DNA from: Flavobacterium sp. ASW18X
Lineage (GTDB): Bacteria > Bacteroidota > Bacteroidia > Flavobacteriales > Flavobacteriaceae
Length of the DNA stretch: 64,000 nt
Direction of reading: 5' to 3'
NCBI RefSeq assembly: GCF_005144745.1
Contig: NZ_SWKK01000002.1
Location: forward strand, 1-64,000
A program made the position numbers and the translations under genes. Position 1 is the stretch's first letter. The number at the start of each line of letters is the position of its first letter. Below, one piece after another: positions 44,822 to 53,803 of the stretch. Below the pieces are notes generated by a model that worked only from the letters and a program-made list of their open reading frames with translations, did no database searches and was not told where the DNA came from.

Positions 44822-46462
44822 ATGAAATATGATCCAAAGACAAGTTTATTACTTGTTCTATTGTTGACAGTGTTTTCTTGTCAAAACGAAACTAATTTAT
44901 TTGAGTCTGTCTCAGAAGATTTACCACTACCTCCTAAATTAGTCGTAGCGAACAATATTAAGGAGACTAGTGTGGATTTAACATGGTCTAAAGTAAATGC
45001 TAACAACCCCCTAGAATATGGTGTTTATTTAGATTCTGCTAAAATTGCTACGATTAAAGATACTTTTTTTGTTGTCCAGGGGCTACTCCCTATTACTGAA
45101 TATCAAATAGGGATTTCTACAATTAAAAGTTCAATAAGTGAATCTAAGTCTACTTCAAATATTGTAATAAGAACTCTGGATAAACCAGACGAAGTTTCAC
45201 CATCTATTCCTGATCAATTAGAATATATAAATGAAACATCTAATTCAATCGATTTAATTTGGAAAGCAGCAGAGGATAACGTTGAAGTTGTTGGGTACCG
45301 GGTATTTCAAAATGATGCTATATTAGGTATAACAGACAAACTTACCTATGCTGTCAAAGACATAATACCAAATACAGAATATATTTTTAATGTAATGGCT
45401 TATGACGCTGCAGGCAATGCTTCCGAAAAGTCTCTAGACCTAGTTTACCAAAGAGTAGAACAAATTGATGAAACACCGCCTACTGCTCCAATGGATTTGT
45501 ACGTTAAACAAAAAACAAAAAATTCTGTGTATCTAGAGTGGAAAGCATCATCAGATAATTCAGATAATGTGTCTTATAAAGTTTATCAGGACGATGTTTT
45601 CATTGCTCAAACGAATGATATTTCCTATCAAATAGAAAATCTTGAACCAAATTCAACATACAGCTTCTCTGTTTCAGCAATAGACAATAATAATAATGAA
45701 TCACCATTGAGTAATATTGTAAATGTTACAACAAATGCCATAGAGCCTGAAAGTAACAAAATACTACTTATAACTAAAACATCAGGTTATGACCATGGTA
45801 CTCGCAGTGAAGTAAATGCCATGCTTAGTGATATTGCTTTAAAGTTAAATATGGAAATAACCTCGGATGATACTGGAGATGAATTAAATTCGATTGAAAA
45901 TTTAAGTCAATTTGATATTATATTTTTCTCAAATACAAGTGGTGATTTTTTAAATGAAGCGCAAAGAGCGGTAGTTGAATTGTATGCCTCGCAGGGGGGT
46001 GATTTTATTTCAAATCATGCAGCTAGTGATGCCTATGGGCATAGTACAGCCGAGACGGTTAATGGTAATGGTAAAGGTATTTGGGATTGGTATGCAGAAA
46101 ATGTTACTGGTTGTAGTGTTAGAAATAACCCATATCATACAGCTAGTAATTATGAGGCAACCGTAGTTGTCCAAGTTGACAATATAGAACTTACTAAAGG
46201 AATAAATTTTCCTTGGCAGGATATTGAAGAATGGTATTATTGGGATGGCGGGTATTTAAATACGAATTTTGAGGAATTATTGCGTGTGTCAGAAACCGGA
46301 AGTGAATCGTATGATAAACCCAGAATGACGTCTCAATATTATCTAAGAGCAGATGGTGGAATAAGTTTTTATACCGGTATGGGACATAGCAAAAATAAGT
46401 ATCAGGATCCTGAGTTCACTTTGTTGATTGAGAACGCAATAAATTTTATGCTTCAAAATTAG
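44822..46462 (+). CDS. FnIII-ThuA-domain lipoprotein
   Basis: A 546-residue surface or periplasmic lipoprotein (lipobox VFSC, Cys20). Three fibronectin type III domains (about 37-120, 128-210, 222-305) are followed by a ThuA-like (trehalose-utilisation/class I glutamine amidotransferase-like) domain (about 313-545) that begins KILLITKTSGYDHGT. The ThuA fold here is often found attached to secreted carbohydrate-active proteins, but its activity is not known. The gene stands alone between a receiver gene and the tRNA, and its base composition seems more AT-rich than its neighbours. I see no LacI-type operator upstream. Confidence 0.85.
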   Translation: MKYDPKTSLLLVLLLTVFSCQNETNLFESVSEDLPLPPKLVVANNIKETSVDLTWSKVNANNPLEYGVYLDSAKIATIKDTFFVVQGLLPITEYQIGISTIKSSISESKSTSNIVIRTLDKPDEVSPSIPDQLEYINETSNSIDLIWKAAEDNVEVVGYRVFQNDAILGITDKLTYAVKDIIPNTEYIFNVMAYDAAGNASEKSLDLVYQRVEQIDETPPTAPMDLYVKQKTKNSVYLEWKASSDNSDNVSYKVYQDDVFIAQTNDISYQIENLEPNSTYSFSVSAIDNNNNESPLSNIVNVTTNAIEPESNKILLITKTSGYDHGTRSEVNAMLSDIALKLNMEITSDDTGDELNSIENLSQFDIIFFSNTSGDFLNEAQRAVVELYASQGGDFISNHAASDAYGHSTAETVNGNGKGIWDWYAENVTGCSVRNNPYHTASNYEATVVVQVDNIELTKGINFPWQDIEEWYYWDGGYLNTNFEELLRVSETGSESYDKPRMTSQYYLRADGGISFYTGMGHSKNKYQDPEFTLLIENAINFMLQN

Positions 46463-46482
46463 GGAGGGTGTTATATAATTAG

Positions 46483-46554
46483 TAGCCCCGGCAAGAATCG
46501 AACTTGCATCTAAAGTTTAGGAAACTTCTATTCTATCCATTGAACTACGGGGCC
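46483..46554 (-). tRNA. tRNA-Arg (anticodon CCT)
   Basis: Read on the minus strand, the sequence folds into a complete cloverleaf: acceptor GGCCCCG with CGGGGCT (first pair G-U), D-arm GTTC/GAAT, anticodon arm GAAGT/ACTTT with loop TTCCTAA (anticodon CCT), 4-base variable region, and T-arm GCAAG-TTCGATT-CTTGC, with discriminator A. CCA is not encoded. The rest of the gap to 46655 contains a 7-bp hairpin (46631-46648) of unclear role. Confidence 0.95.
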
Positions 46555-46655
46555 TAATAGCAGACCGTAAAATTAAGAATACTTTTTTATTAGAGCTTAC
46601 TTAAACCGATACTATTAATTAAGGTGTTTGTATAGCTGTTAAGCTATATTTTGTT

Positions 46656-48200
46656 TTAATGAAATATAACATGCAAACCTGCTAACGAAAGCAACAAGAC
46701 CAGTCCAAAATAGGATATGGATTTAGAACCCGATTGTAATAAGGTTTTTAGGGGTACTAAAGTGGTTTTAGAAATAAAGAAAAGTAAACTAATACCAGAA
46801 ACAATTACCCACATGGCACGTACAAAATAATTCATGTCTGGGAGTATCGCTTTAAAAATAACCTGTAAGGTAAAGGTTCCAAAAAACACGTACAGTGCGG
46901 TATTGTGTTTTGGCTTAACCATAAAAACCGCAGAGCAAATTAATACTACTATTCCACAATTAATATAGTAACGTAGCTCATTTAACGTATGGGTAAAAGC
47001 AGCATCAGGATTCGCAAATTTTAAATACAACAAGATAATGCCGATGAGAACACCAGAAAAGAATCCAAAAATAATAGCCCTTTTACCAGCTTTTACCATT
47101 TGCATATCTGTGGCGTCCTTTTTTAGGTAGCCTTTGTAAATATCTATGGAATATAGCGTAGCGAGCGAGTTAAAGGTGGAGTCAACAGTACTCATCAAAG
47201 AAGCAAATAGGGCGCAAAGTACAAGACCTTTGGCACCTAAAGGCAAATAGGTGTTAACCAGATAAGGAAAGGCCATGTCTGGATCTGCCAATCCGTTTTT
47301 ACCCAATATACCTACTAAAGCAATACCCGGAACCACTATGATTACTGCCATAACATACTTCATAATACCACCAACCATTAGGCCTATTTGAGCATGTTTT
47401 AAACTTTTAGCGGCTAAGGAGCGTTGTACTACAGATTGGTTGGCACACCAATAATTTATGTTAAGTAAGAAAAGACCAAATATATGAGTCCAGGGTAGTT
47501 TTTCATGAGTAGAAGGTAAATGCAAGTGCATTAACTCTGGGGTTTTTATGTACAATTGTTCCCAGCCTCCTAGATGATATATCGCCATAAACATTACAAC
47601 AATACCACCGGTAAGTAAAATGCTAAACTGAATGATATCTGTACGGACAACTGCAGTTAATCCGCCTAAATAAGTGTAAACGGCAGAAAACAAACCTAAA
47701 AGTATAATTAGTATACTTATACGGATAATGCGGTCTGGGTGCAGCACCGCTAAATATTCTCCAAAAACAACGTCTGCAGCGTAAGCTCCCCAAAATAAAG
47801 CGGCTCCAATTGTTATGGTAGAGAAAAGTAAAATATTAGACAGCGAATATGCTAGGGCTACCTTGGCTCCCAATCTAGTTTTGATAAATTGGGTAATAGT
47901 AATAATCTTTTCTCTCAAATAATAAGGAACAAATATGAAAACGGCTAAAAGAATGCCTTGTACAGCGTTAATTTCTAAGCTGGCTTGTGCAATACCATAG
48001 AGGTACGCAGAACCCATCATCCCTAAAAATTGATACCCTTGGATGTTCGTAGCAATGGTAGAAAAGGCGATGGAAGGCCAACGGAGACTTCTAGAACTTA
48101 AAAAATATTCTTCGCTAGTCACCTCCGTCTTCTGCCTACCTGTGATAGCAGCTACCATTACGGCAGCAAAATAGGCTATAACAATTACCAAGTCTATCAT
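46656..48200 (-). CDS. sodium:solute symporter (SSS/SGLT family)
   Basis: A 514-residue inner-membrane symporter with about 13-14 helices and the family start IAYFAAVMVAAITGRQKTEVTSEEYFLSSRSLRWPSIAFSTIATNIQG; GxNYWCANQSVVQR-like residues are near 265. It is last in the operon aldo/keto reductase-flavin monooxygenase-symporter. SSS proteins commonly import sugars, so it is a good candidate for uptake of sulfoquinovose or its glyceride across the inner membrane. Confidence 0.9.
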   Translation of the reverse strand: MIDLVIVIAYFAAVMVAAITGRQKTEVTSEEYFLSSRSLRWPSIAFSTIATNIQGYQFLGMMGSAYLYGIAQASLEINAVQGILLAVFIFVPYYLREKIITITQFIKTRLGAKVALAYSLSNILLFSTITIGAALFWGAYAADVVFGEYLAVLHPDRIIRISILIILLGLFSAVYTYLGGLTAVVRTDIIQFSILLTGGIVVMFMAIYHLGGWEQLYIKTPELMHLHLPSTHEKLPWTHIFGLFLLNINYWCANQSVVQRSLAAKSLKHAQIGLMVGGIMKYVMAVIIVVPGIALVGILGKNGLADPDMAFPYLVNTYLPLGAKGLVLCALFASLMSTVDSTFNSLATLYSIDIYKGYLKKDATDMQMVKAGKRAIIFGFFSGVLIGIILLYLKFANPDAAFTHTLNELRYYINCGIVVLICSAVFMVKPKHNTALYVFFGTFTLQVIFKAILPDMNYFVRAMWVIVSGISLLFFISKTTLVPLKTLLQSGSKSISYFGLVLLLSLAGLHVIFH

Positions 48201-48234
48201 TATCTTTTTGCTATACTACGTATTTAATTATCTT

Positions 48235-49389
48235 TTATATTCTTTTGCCCGCTGCTAAAGGTGTTAAAGGTTCAGTGTCACCAACCTTGCCTTGTTCTTT
48301 TAACAATGATATTGTTTTTAAGTGCGGTAGCACAAGTTTGGCAAAATACTCACATTCTTGTTTGTGTGGGTAACCAGATAGGATAAAAGAACGTATACCC
48401 ATATCCATATACCTATTTAGCTTTGCTATTATCTGTTCTGGATTCCCTACTAGAGCAGCGCCACAACCAGAACGCGCCTTGCCAATACCTGTCCATAAAT
48501 GTGGTTCAACGTAGCCATCGTCCTTAGACTGTTCGCGCATTTCTTTTTGTCTGCTCACACCGTAAGATTTCGCATCTAATGCTCTTTCTCTTATCTCGGT
48601 ACCTTTGTCAATATCTAATTTAGATAAAATACTATCTGCGTAGGCTCTTGCTTCTTCTTCTGTTTCTCTTACCACCACATGTACACGTAAACCAAAGTCA
48701 ACTTTTCTATTGTAAGTTGCGGCTTTGTCGCTCATGTTTTGCATTAATCCACGTAGGTTTTCTTCCGTCTCTGGCCACATTAAGTAAACATCGCAATGTT
48801 CTGCGCATAGTTCTACAGCACTAGGAGAATACCCTCCAAAATATAGCATTGGCCCGCCATTTTGGTAAGGTTTAACAGGATTAGTAGGTAGCTTTAAGTT
48901 ATAGAATTTACCTTTAAAATCTATTTCTTCTTGTGTCCAAGCCTGCTTTAAAATCTGGATAACTTCCCTAGACCTTTGGTATCTATCCTCGGAAGATAAA
49001 TCTTCCCCCGGTAAGTTAGAAGATATAATATTTATGGTAAGTCTTCCTTTTAATATATGGTCTATAGTAGCTAAGGTCCGTGCTAACATTGGTGGGTGTA
49101 CCTCGCCACAGCGTATAGCTGCTAAAAGATTAATGTTTTCTGTCATAGGGGCTACTGCAGAAACAAAAGGTAGGGTGTCTTGCCCAACTTGGTAAGAAGA
49201 GGGGCAAAGAATATTTCTAAATCCTAATTTATCTGCAGTTAAAAGTATGTCAGAGGTATTTTCCCAACTGCTTTTATATTCCATGCTTCTTTCGCCTAGA
49301 TACCTATCGTCACCATCACAAATGGGGGCAAACCAAGAGACCTCTGAACCTGTTAAATGTTCTGAACGAATTACAATTTTATTTTCCAT
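48235..49389 (-). CDS. SsuD-like flavin-dependent monooxygenase (candidate sulfoquinovose monooxygenase)
   Basis: A 384-residue bacterial-luciferase-like (LLM) FMNH2-dependent oxygenase of the alkanesulfonate monooxygenase group. SsuD-like features are the YFGGYSPSAVELCAEHCDVYLMWPE stretch, the glycine-rich ALVGNPEQI segment, and SFILSGYPH near the end. It would cleave a C-S bond of a sulfonate, giving an aldehyde and sulfite. Its neighbours are an FMN reductase (its flavin supplier), an aldo/keto reductase and a GH13 glucosidase, the SmoC/SmoA/SmoB set of the sulfo-SMO pathway plus a glycosidase. I start it at ATG 49389; the longer frame to 49461 overlaps the upstream gene. Sugar specificity is inference. 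Confidence 0.85.
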   Translation of the reverse strand: MENKIVIRSEHLTGSEVSWFAPICDGDDRYLGERSMEYKSSWENTSDILLTADKLGFRNILCPSSYQVGQDTLPFVSAVAPMTENINLLAAIRCGEVHPPMLARTLATIDHILKGRLTINIISSNLPGEDLSSEDRYQRSREVIQILKQAWTQEEIDFKGKFYNLKLPTNPVKPYQNGGPMLYFGGYSPSAVELCAEHCDVYLMWPETEENLRGLMQNMSDKAATYNRKVDFGLRVHVVVRETEEEARAYADSILSKLDIDKGTEIRERALDAKSYGVSRQKEMREQSKDDGYVEPHLWTGIGKARSGCGAALVGNPEQIIAKLNRYMDMGIRSFILSGYPHKQECEYFAKLVLPHLKTISLLKEQGKVGDTEPLTPLAAGKRI

Positions 49390-49415
49390 TATCCTAAGTG
49401 GTTTTATAAATCTTT

Positions 49416-50300
49416 TTAATCTATTTCTTTTCCTGTGGCAGCTTGCCATAGTACATACCAATCTTCTTTGGTTATGTTTATATCCATAGCTTCCTTAGCC
49501 TTTTGTAAGCGGGCTATTTTACTTGTACCCATAACAGGGACAATACCAGAAGGGTGTTTGGCTAACCATGCTAAAAGCAGTTGGTCTATGCTACAGTTGT
49601 AGTTAGAGCATAACTGATTTAAAGTATTTTTTAGTGGTTTTAATGCAAAGGGTACTTCTTTGGCAAAAAGAGCGCCACCGCCTAGTGGTGACCAAGCAGT
49701 TGGCCTAAATCCCAATTGCATTGCCTGGGTTAAACTGCCATTGCTAAAAGCTTCTCTTTGCAATAGGGAAACTTCTATTTGGTTGGTGCATAAAGGGGTT
49801 AGTGTATTTAAGGATTCAAATTGTTTTTTTGTAAAATTAGAAACACCAAAAAAGCGAACTTTACCACTTTTACTTAAATCTGTAAAGGCTTCTGCAATTT
49901 CTTCTGGCTCCATTAAATAATCTGGACGGTGTAATAGTAAAGTGTCTAAATAATCTGTATTTAAATTTTTCAAAGAAGTTTCTACAGAAGCTATAATATG
50001 GGCTTTGCTTAAGTCATAAGATTTAACTTTATGTTCGCTTCTATGTTCAGATATTAGCTTTATACCGCATTTTGTAGTTAACCTAAGTTGGCCACGTAGT
50101 GCTGAATTTTGCTTTAATACTTTTCCAAATTCGGCCTCAGTAGTGTAAGACCCGTAAATATCTGCATGGTCAAAATCAACTAAATCAATTTCTAAGCATT
50201 CTTTTATAAAGGAATCCATTTCCTTTGTAGCCATTTTTTGCCCCCATTGTCCTAGGCGCATTGTGCCTACAATTATGGATGAAATTGGGTAGTTTTTCAT
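49416..50300 (-). CDS. aldo/keto reductase (candidate 6-oxoglucose reductase)
   Basis: A 294-residue NAD(P)H-dependent reductase of the aldo/keto reductase superfamily, resembling the YdhF type. The catalytic tetrad is complete: Asp44, Tyr49 (FDHADIYG), Lys77 (TTKCG) and His124 (LLLHRPD). In sulfo-SMO loci the corresponding protein SmoB reduces 6-oxoglucose, the product of desulfonation, to glucose. It is first in the leftward operon with the monooxygenase (26 bases) and symporter, and divergent from the FMN reductase over a LacI-type operator. Confidence 0.88.
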   Translation of the reverse strand: MKNYPISSIIVGTMRLGQWGQKMATKEMDSFIKECLEIDLVDFDHADIYGSYTTEAEFGKVLKQNSALRGQLRLTTKCGIKLISEHRSEHKVKSYDLSKAHIIASVETSLKNLNTDYLDTLLLHRPDYLMEPEEIAEAFTDLSKSGKVRFFGVSNFTKKQFESLNTLTPLCTNQIEVSLLQREAFSNGSLTQAMQLGFRPTAWSPLGGGALFAKEVPFALKPLKNTLNQLCSNYNCSIDQLLLAWLAKHPSGIVPVMGTSKIARLQKAKEAMDINITKEDWYVLWQAATGKEID

Positions 50301-50349
50301 AGTATTAAATGCAATTATGAGGAGCCTAAAGTATAAAAATAATTTTAAA

Positions 50350-50368
50350 ATGAAAACGTTTACATTTT
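50350..50368. promoter_or_regulatory. LacI-type operator between aldo/keto reductase and FMN reductase
   Basis: ATGAAAACGTTTACATTTT contains the CG-centred near-palindrome TGAAAACGTTTACA (50351-50364). It is identical over 19 bases to the site before sorA. It lies 12 bases before a perfect -7 element (50376), overlapping the -33 region of the rightward promoter, so it is well placed for repression. Confidence 0.72.
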
Positions 50369-50375
50369 TAAAATG

Positions 50376-50383
50376 TATTTTTG
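50376..50383 (+). promoter_or_regulatory. -7 promoter element (TATTTTTG) of FMN reductase operon
   Basis: TATTTTTG fully matches TAnnTTTG and lies 39 bases before the ATG at 50423. Confidence 0.5.
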
Positions 50384-50422
50384 AACGTATTTATTTAAAT
50401 AAAATGTAAAAAATTAAGCTAA

Positions 50423-50968
50423 ATGATAACAATTCTGTCGGGTTCAAATAGAAATGACAATCATACCTTAAAGTTTGCGCAATTAGCTAAACAGTTGTTG
50501 CAAAAAACAACAAAAGAAGAGGTTGTATTGGTAGATATGGCCGCGCTCGCTAGTTGGAGTGTAACAGGAGATATGTACGGAAATACATCACAACCAGCGG
50601 TTATTAAACAGTTGCAAGATGAAATAATAATTCCAAGTCAAAAATTTTGGTTTTTTGTTCCAGAATATAATGGTAGTTATCCGGGGATAGTGAAGTTGGT
50701 TTTAGATGCCATTTCCGTGAGAGATTCCAAAGAAAGTTTTCAAAATAAGAAAGCTATTGTAACAGGTGTTGCATCTGGCAGGGCTGGTAATTTAAGAGGA
50801 ATGGACCATTTGGCAGATGTTTTAAATCATTTAGGAATGTTTGTACATCCTAATAAATTACCCATTTCTTCAATTTATAAGTATATGGATGATAATAAGA
50901 TGGTTGTAGGTGAAGAAATAAAAGAGTTGTTACAAAAGCAAATAAGTCAATTGCTAAACTTTAATTAA
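50423..50968 (+). CDS. NAD(P)H-dependent FMN reductase (candidate SmoA-type partner)
   Basis: A 181-residue flavodoxin-fold reductase. The FMN phosphate loop is SGSNRNDNHT near the N-terminus, and PEYNGSYPGIVKLVLD (about 75-90) is the family's second motif. It supplies reduced FMN to the two-component monooxygenase encoded divergently. It is in an operon with the GH13 glucosidase (3-base gap) and under the shared LacI-type operator. Confidence 0.9.
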   Translation: MITILSGSNRNDNHTLKFAQLAKQLLQKTTKEEVVLVDMAALASWSVTGDMYGNTSQPAVIKQLQDEIIIPSQKFWFFVPEYNGSYPGIVKLVLDAISVRDSKESFQNKKAIVTGVASGRAGNLRGMDHLADVLNHLGMFVHPNKLPISSIYKYMDDNKMVVGEEIKELLQKQISQLLNFN

Positions 50969-50971
50969 TAG

Positions 50972-52621
50972 ATGATGGAGCAAACTTGGTGGAAAGAAGC
51001 TGTAGTATACCAAATTTACCCTAGGAGTTTTAATGATACTACTGGGAGTGGTTTGGGTGATTTGATGGGTATAGTAGAAAAACTAGATTATTTAAAAAAT
51101 TTAGGGGTAGATGTACTTTGGCTATCTCCCATTTTTGGTTCTCCCGATGATGATAATGGTTATGATATTAGCGATTATAGAGATATTTCTGAGAAGTTCG
51201 GAGTAATGGCTCACTTTGATGTGTTACTAGAAGAAGCCCATAAAAGAGGTTTAAAGATAGTATTAGATTTGGTGGTAAATCATAGTTCTGATGAGCATCC
51301 GTGGTTTGTAGAGTCTAGAAAATCAGAAGACAATCCGTACCGTGATTATTATTTTTGGCGAAAAGAAAAACCAAGTAATTGGCAATCTTTTTTTGGAGGC
51401 GATTGTTGGGAATATGATGCTACTACGGATGCTTATTACTTGCACCTCTTTTCTAAAAAACAACCAGACCTAAATTGGGAGAATCCTAAAGTAAGACAAG
51501 AAGTTTACGATTTAATGACCTTTTGGTTAGATAAAGGTGTAGATGGTTTTAGAATGGATGTGATACCAATGATTTCTAAAAGATTGGATTTTCCAGATAC
51601 AGACCCTAATGATTTTACCGCAGCAATCAATGAGGTCTATACCAATGGGCCACGTTTGCACGAGTTTTTACAAGAAATGAATAAGGAGGTGCTTTCTAAG
51701 TATGATGCGCTGTCTATGGGAGAAGGTATTGGTGTTGATGCTGAGCAAGGTTTGTTATATACTTCTAGTAAACGAAAAGAGCTACAAATGGTGTATCATT
51801 TTGAGCATATGGCATTAGATTGGGGTAAAAGGGGGAAGTTTGATATTAAGCAGTGGCAATTGACGGAATTTAAATCCATTTTTAGACGTTGGGAAGCTAC
51901 CTTAAAAGATGAAGGATGGGTTACCATTTTCTTGGATAATCATGACTTTCCTAGAATGGTATCTCGGTTTGGGAACGATACTACTTACAGAGTAGAATCT
52001 GCTAAATTACTAGCAACCTTATTGTTCTCTCAGAAAGGAACGCCTTGTATTTACCAAGGTAGTGAAATTGGAATGACCAATGTTCGGTATAATTCTGTGT
52101 CTGATTATGATGATATAGAAATACGGAATAAAATAGCAGAGTGGCAGCAAGAAGGTAAAGATTTAAATGAACTCAAAGTGATATTACACCACATGGCAAG
52201 GGATAACGCGAGAACACCAATGCAGTGGAATAGGGAGGTACAAAGTGGTTTTACTTCTGGCAAACCATGGTTGGGTATTAATCCTAATTACACAACAATA
52301 AATGTAGAAAGTGCTATGGCTGATACGGATAGTATTTGGCATTACTACAAAAATATGTTGGCCTTGCGTAAAGAAGAAAAAACATTAGTCTATGGACAAT
52401 TTACGGAGTACATGCAAAGTAGTGAGCAAGTTTACATATACCAGCGAAGCATGGATAAAAAAGCTTTTTTGGTATTACTGAATTTTTCTGATGAAAGTCA
52501 AATTCTAGATGCAGAAGTGCCAATGCAACTGATTAAAAGTAAGCGTATTGGCAACTATAATAGGGATGCCAACAAGGTTAATGTATTAAGGCCTTGGGAA
52601 GCGGTGATATACGAATTATAG
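50972..52621 (+). CDS. GH13 alpha-glucosidase (oligo-1,6-glucosidase type)
   Basis: A 549-residue cytoplasmic retaining alpha-glycosidase. The family regions are present: DLVVNHSSDEHPWF, GFRMDVIPM with nucleophile Asp196, acid/base Glu251 in LSMGEGIG, and FLDNHD with Asp325. The Val after the nucleophile (MDV) is typical of alpha-1,6-acting members. There is no signal peptide. In an SQ context it could cleave the alpha-glycosidic bond of sulfoquinovosyl glycerol, a job done by GH31 in known sulfo-SMO loci. A simple alpha-glucosidase role is the alternative. The gene ends 1 base from the convergent LacI gene. ATG 50972 is followed at once by a second ATG. Confidence 0.93.
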   Translation: MMEQTWWKEAVVYQIYPRSFNDTTGSGLGDLMGIVEKLDYLKNLGVDVLWLSPIFGSPDDDNGYDISDYRDISEKFGVMAHFDVLLEEAHKRGLKIVLDLVVNHSSDEHPWFVESRKSEDNPYRDYYFWRKEKPSNWQSFFGGDCWEYDATTDAYYLHLFSKKQPDLNWENPKVRQEVYDLMTFWLDKGVDGFRMDVIPMISKRLDFPDTDPNDFTAAINEVYTNGPRLHEFLQEMNKEVLSKYDALSMGEGIGVDAEQGLLYTSSKRKELQMVYHFEHMALDWGKRGKFDIKQWQLTEFKSIFRRWEATLKDEGWVTIFLDNHDFPRMVSRFGNDTTYRVESAKLLATLLFSQKGTPCIYQGSEIGMTNVRYNSVSDYDDIEIRNKIAEWQQEGKDLNELKVILHHMARDNARTPMQWNREVQSGFTSGKPWLGINPNYTTINVESAMADTDSIWHYYKNMLALRKEEKTLVYGQFTEYMQSSEQVYIYQRSMDKKAFLVLLNFSDESQILDAEVPMQLIKSKRIGNYNRDANKVNVLRPWEAVIYEL

Positions 52622-52622
52622 G

Positions 52623-53618
52623 TTAGGAAGATTCCCGTTCCATTAATTTGGGTAACAAAATATGTTGGGAGTGGATTACATTGTTTTTTTCAAGGTTGTC
52701 TAACAATACTTCCACTGCCAACGTGCCCATCTCATCACATTTTTGATCTATACTGCTTAATCTAGGATGGGTAAAATGTGTATAATCATTATTACCAAAT
52801 CCTATTATTTTAATTTGTTCAGGTATGCTGTACCCGAGCAACCTTAAAATGTTCATGGTATGGACGCCATATTTATCACCATGGCAAAAAACACCATCTA
52901 TATATGGGTGTTCTTTTAAAATTTGCTTTAATAATTTGGTGTCTTGATCTACATTAAAACTAAGAGATATGCTGTCATGGTAGCTAATAGGTGGCATGCT
53001 TTCTTTAATAGTGTTTTCAAAACCCTCTTTTCGTTTCTTAAAAATAGAAACATTATCTTCTCCTGCGATGTGTAATAATGCGGTACATCCAGCATCAATT
53101 AAATGCTGTGTAGCTATTTGTCCTCCCTTAAAATCATCCAATAAGACAACGCTTGCATTATCTAAGGCAGGCTTTCTGTCAAAAAACACTATGGGCGTAC
53201 CTTCTTTTTGTAAATTTTCAAAAACAGAAAAATCAATAGTATTTTTAGAGGTAGAGACTAAGATGCCATCCACATTCAATTTTAATAACGATTCCAAAGC
53301 TGATTTTTCTATTTCTGCAGATTCATGGGATTGCGTTATTATGGTGCTATAGCCGTTTGCGACTAGCTTCTTCTCAATACCATTGATAACGTTTCCAAAA
53401 AAGTAGTTGTTAATCTCTGGAACTAAAACACCGATAGTCATGCTTTTACCGCTGCGTAAAGCCGCCGCAATACGGTTGTGTCTGTAGTTGAGTTGCTCTG
53501 CCGCTTTTAAAACTTTGCGTTTGGTTTTAGCGGATACTAGATTACTATCATTAAAAACTCGGGAAACTGTTGCCAGCGAAAGCCCAGTCATTTTAGAAAT
53601 TTCTTTAATGCCTGCCAT
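52623..53618 (-). CDS. LacI-family transcription regulator
   Basis: A 331-residue repressor with an N-terminal LacI HTH (ISKMTGLSLATVSRVFNDS, about residues 5-25), a hinge helix (AAALRSG) and a periplasmic-binding-protein-like effector domain. I start it at ATG 53618 (MAGIKEIS); the longer frame to 53681 gives no sensible extension. It is divergent from susC, with a matching operator between them. It is the only LacI protein in the window and so the candidate for binding all four TGWAAACGTTTACA-like sites. Its effector is unknown; sulfoquinovose or its derivative is proposed. Confidence 0.92.
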   Translation of the reverse strand: MAGIKEISKMTGLSLATVSRVFNDSNLVSAKTKRKVLKAAEQLNYRHNRIAAALRSGKSMTIGVLVPEINNYFFGNVINGIEKKLVANGYSTIITQSHESAEIEKSALESLLKLNVDGILVSTSKNTIDFSVFENLQKEGTPIVFFDRKPALDNASVVLLDDFKGGQIATQHLIDAGCTALLHIAGEDNVSIFKKRKEGFENTIKESMPPISYHDSISLSFNVDQDTKLLKQILKEHPYIDGVFCHGDKYGVHTMNILRLLGYSIPEQIKIIGFGNNDYTHFTHPRLSSIDQKCDEMGTLAVEVLLDNLEKNNVIHSQHILLPKLMERESS

Positions 53619-53744
53619 TGCAATGTGGTTGTGATAAGGGATAAATTTAACACAAATGCTTCGGTATTTATTGAAAAACAAAAAAATTGACCATAAAATT
53701 CCGAAAACGATTTATTTATTGTGAATTTTTCATATAATTGTAAA

Positions 53745-53758
53745 TGTAAACGTTATCA
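53745..53758. promoter_or_regulatory. LacI-type operator before susC (locus 2)
   Basis: TGTAAACGTTATCA shares the CG-centred core with the other sites and lies 45 bases before the susC ATG, 127 bases from the LacI start. A weaker relative (CGAAAACGATTT) is at 53702-53713. Confidence 0.62.
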
Positions 53759-53803
53759 TTTTTAAGATAATTATTAAAAATGAGAAATAATCTAAACTGA
53801 AGA

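Noticed and set aside
46631-46648. Hairpin TATAGCT-GTTA-AGCTATA as terminator of the symporter operon
   Set aside because: On the minus strand no T-run follows the stem, and the stem is AT-rich; it could be incidental.
49390-49461. N-terminal extension of the flavin monooxygenase
   Set aside because: It would overlap the aldo/keto reductase gene by 46 bases, and its basic, Cys-containing residues do not fit SsuD-like proteins; ATG 49389 fits.
53619-53681. N-terminal extension of the LacI protein
   Set aside because: LacI proteins begin just before the HTH; the ATG at 53618 gives exactly that.
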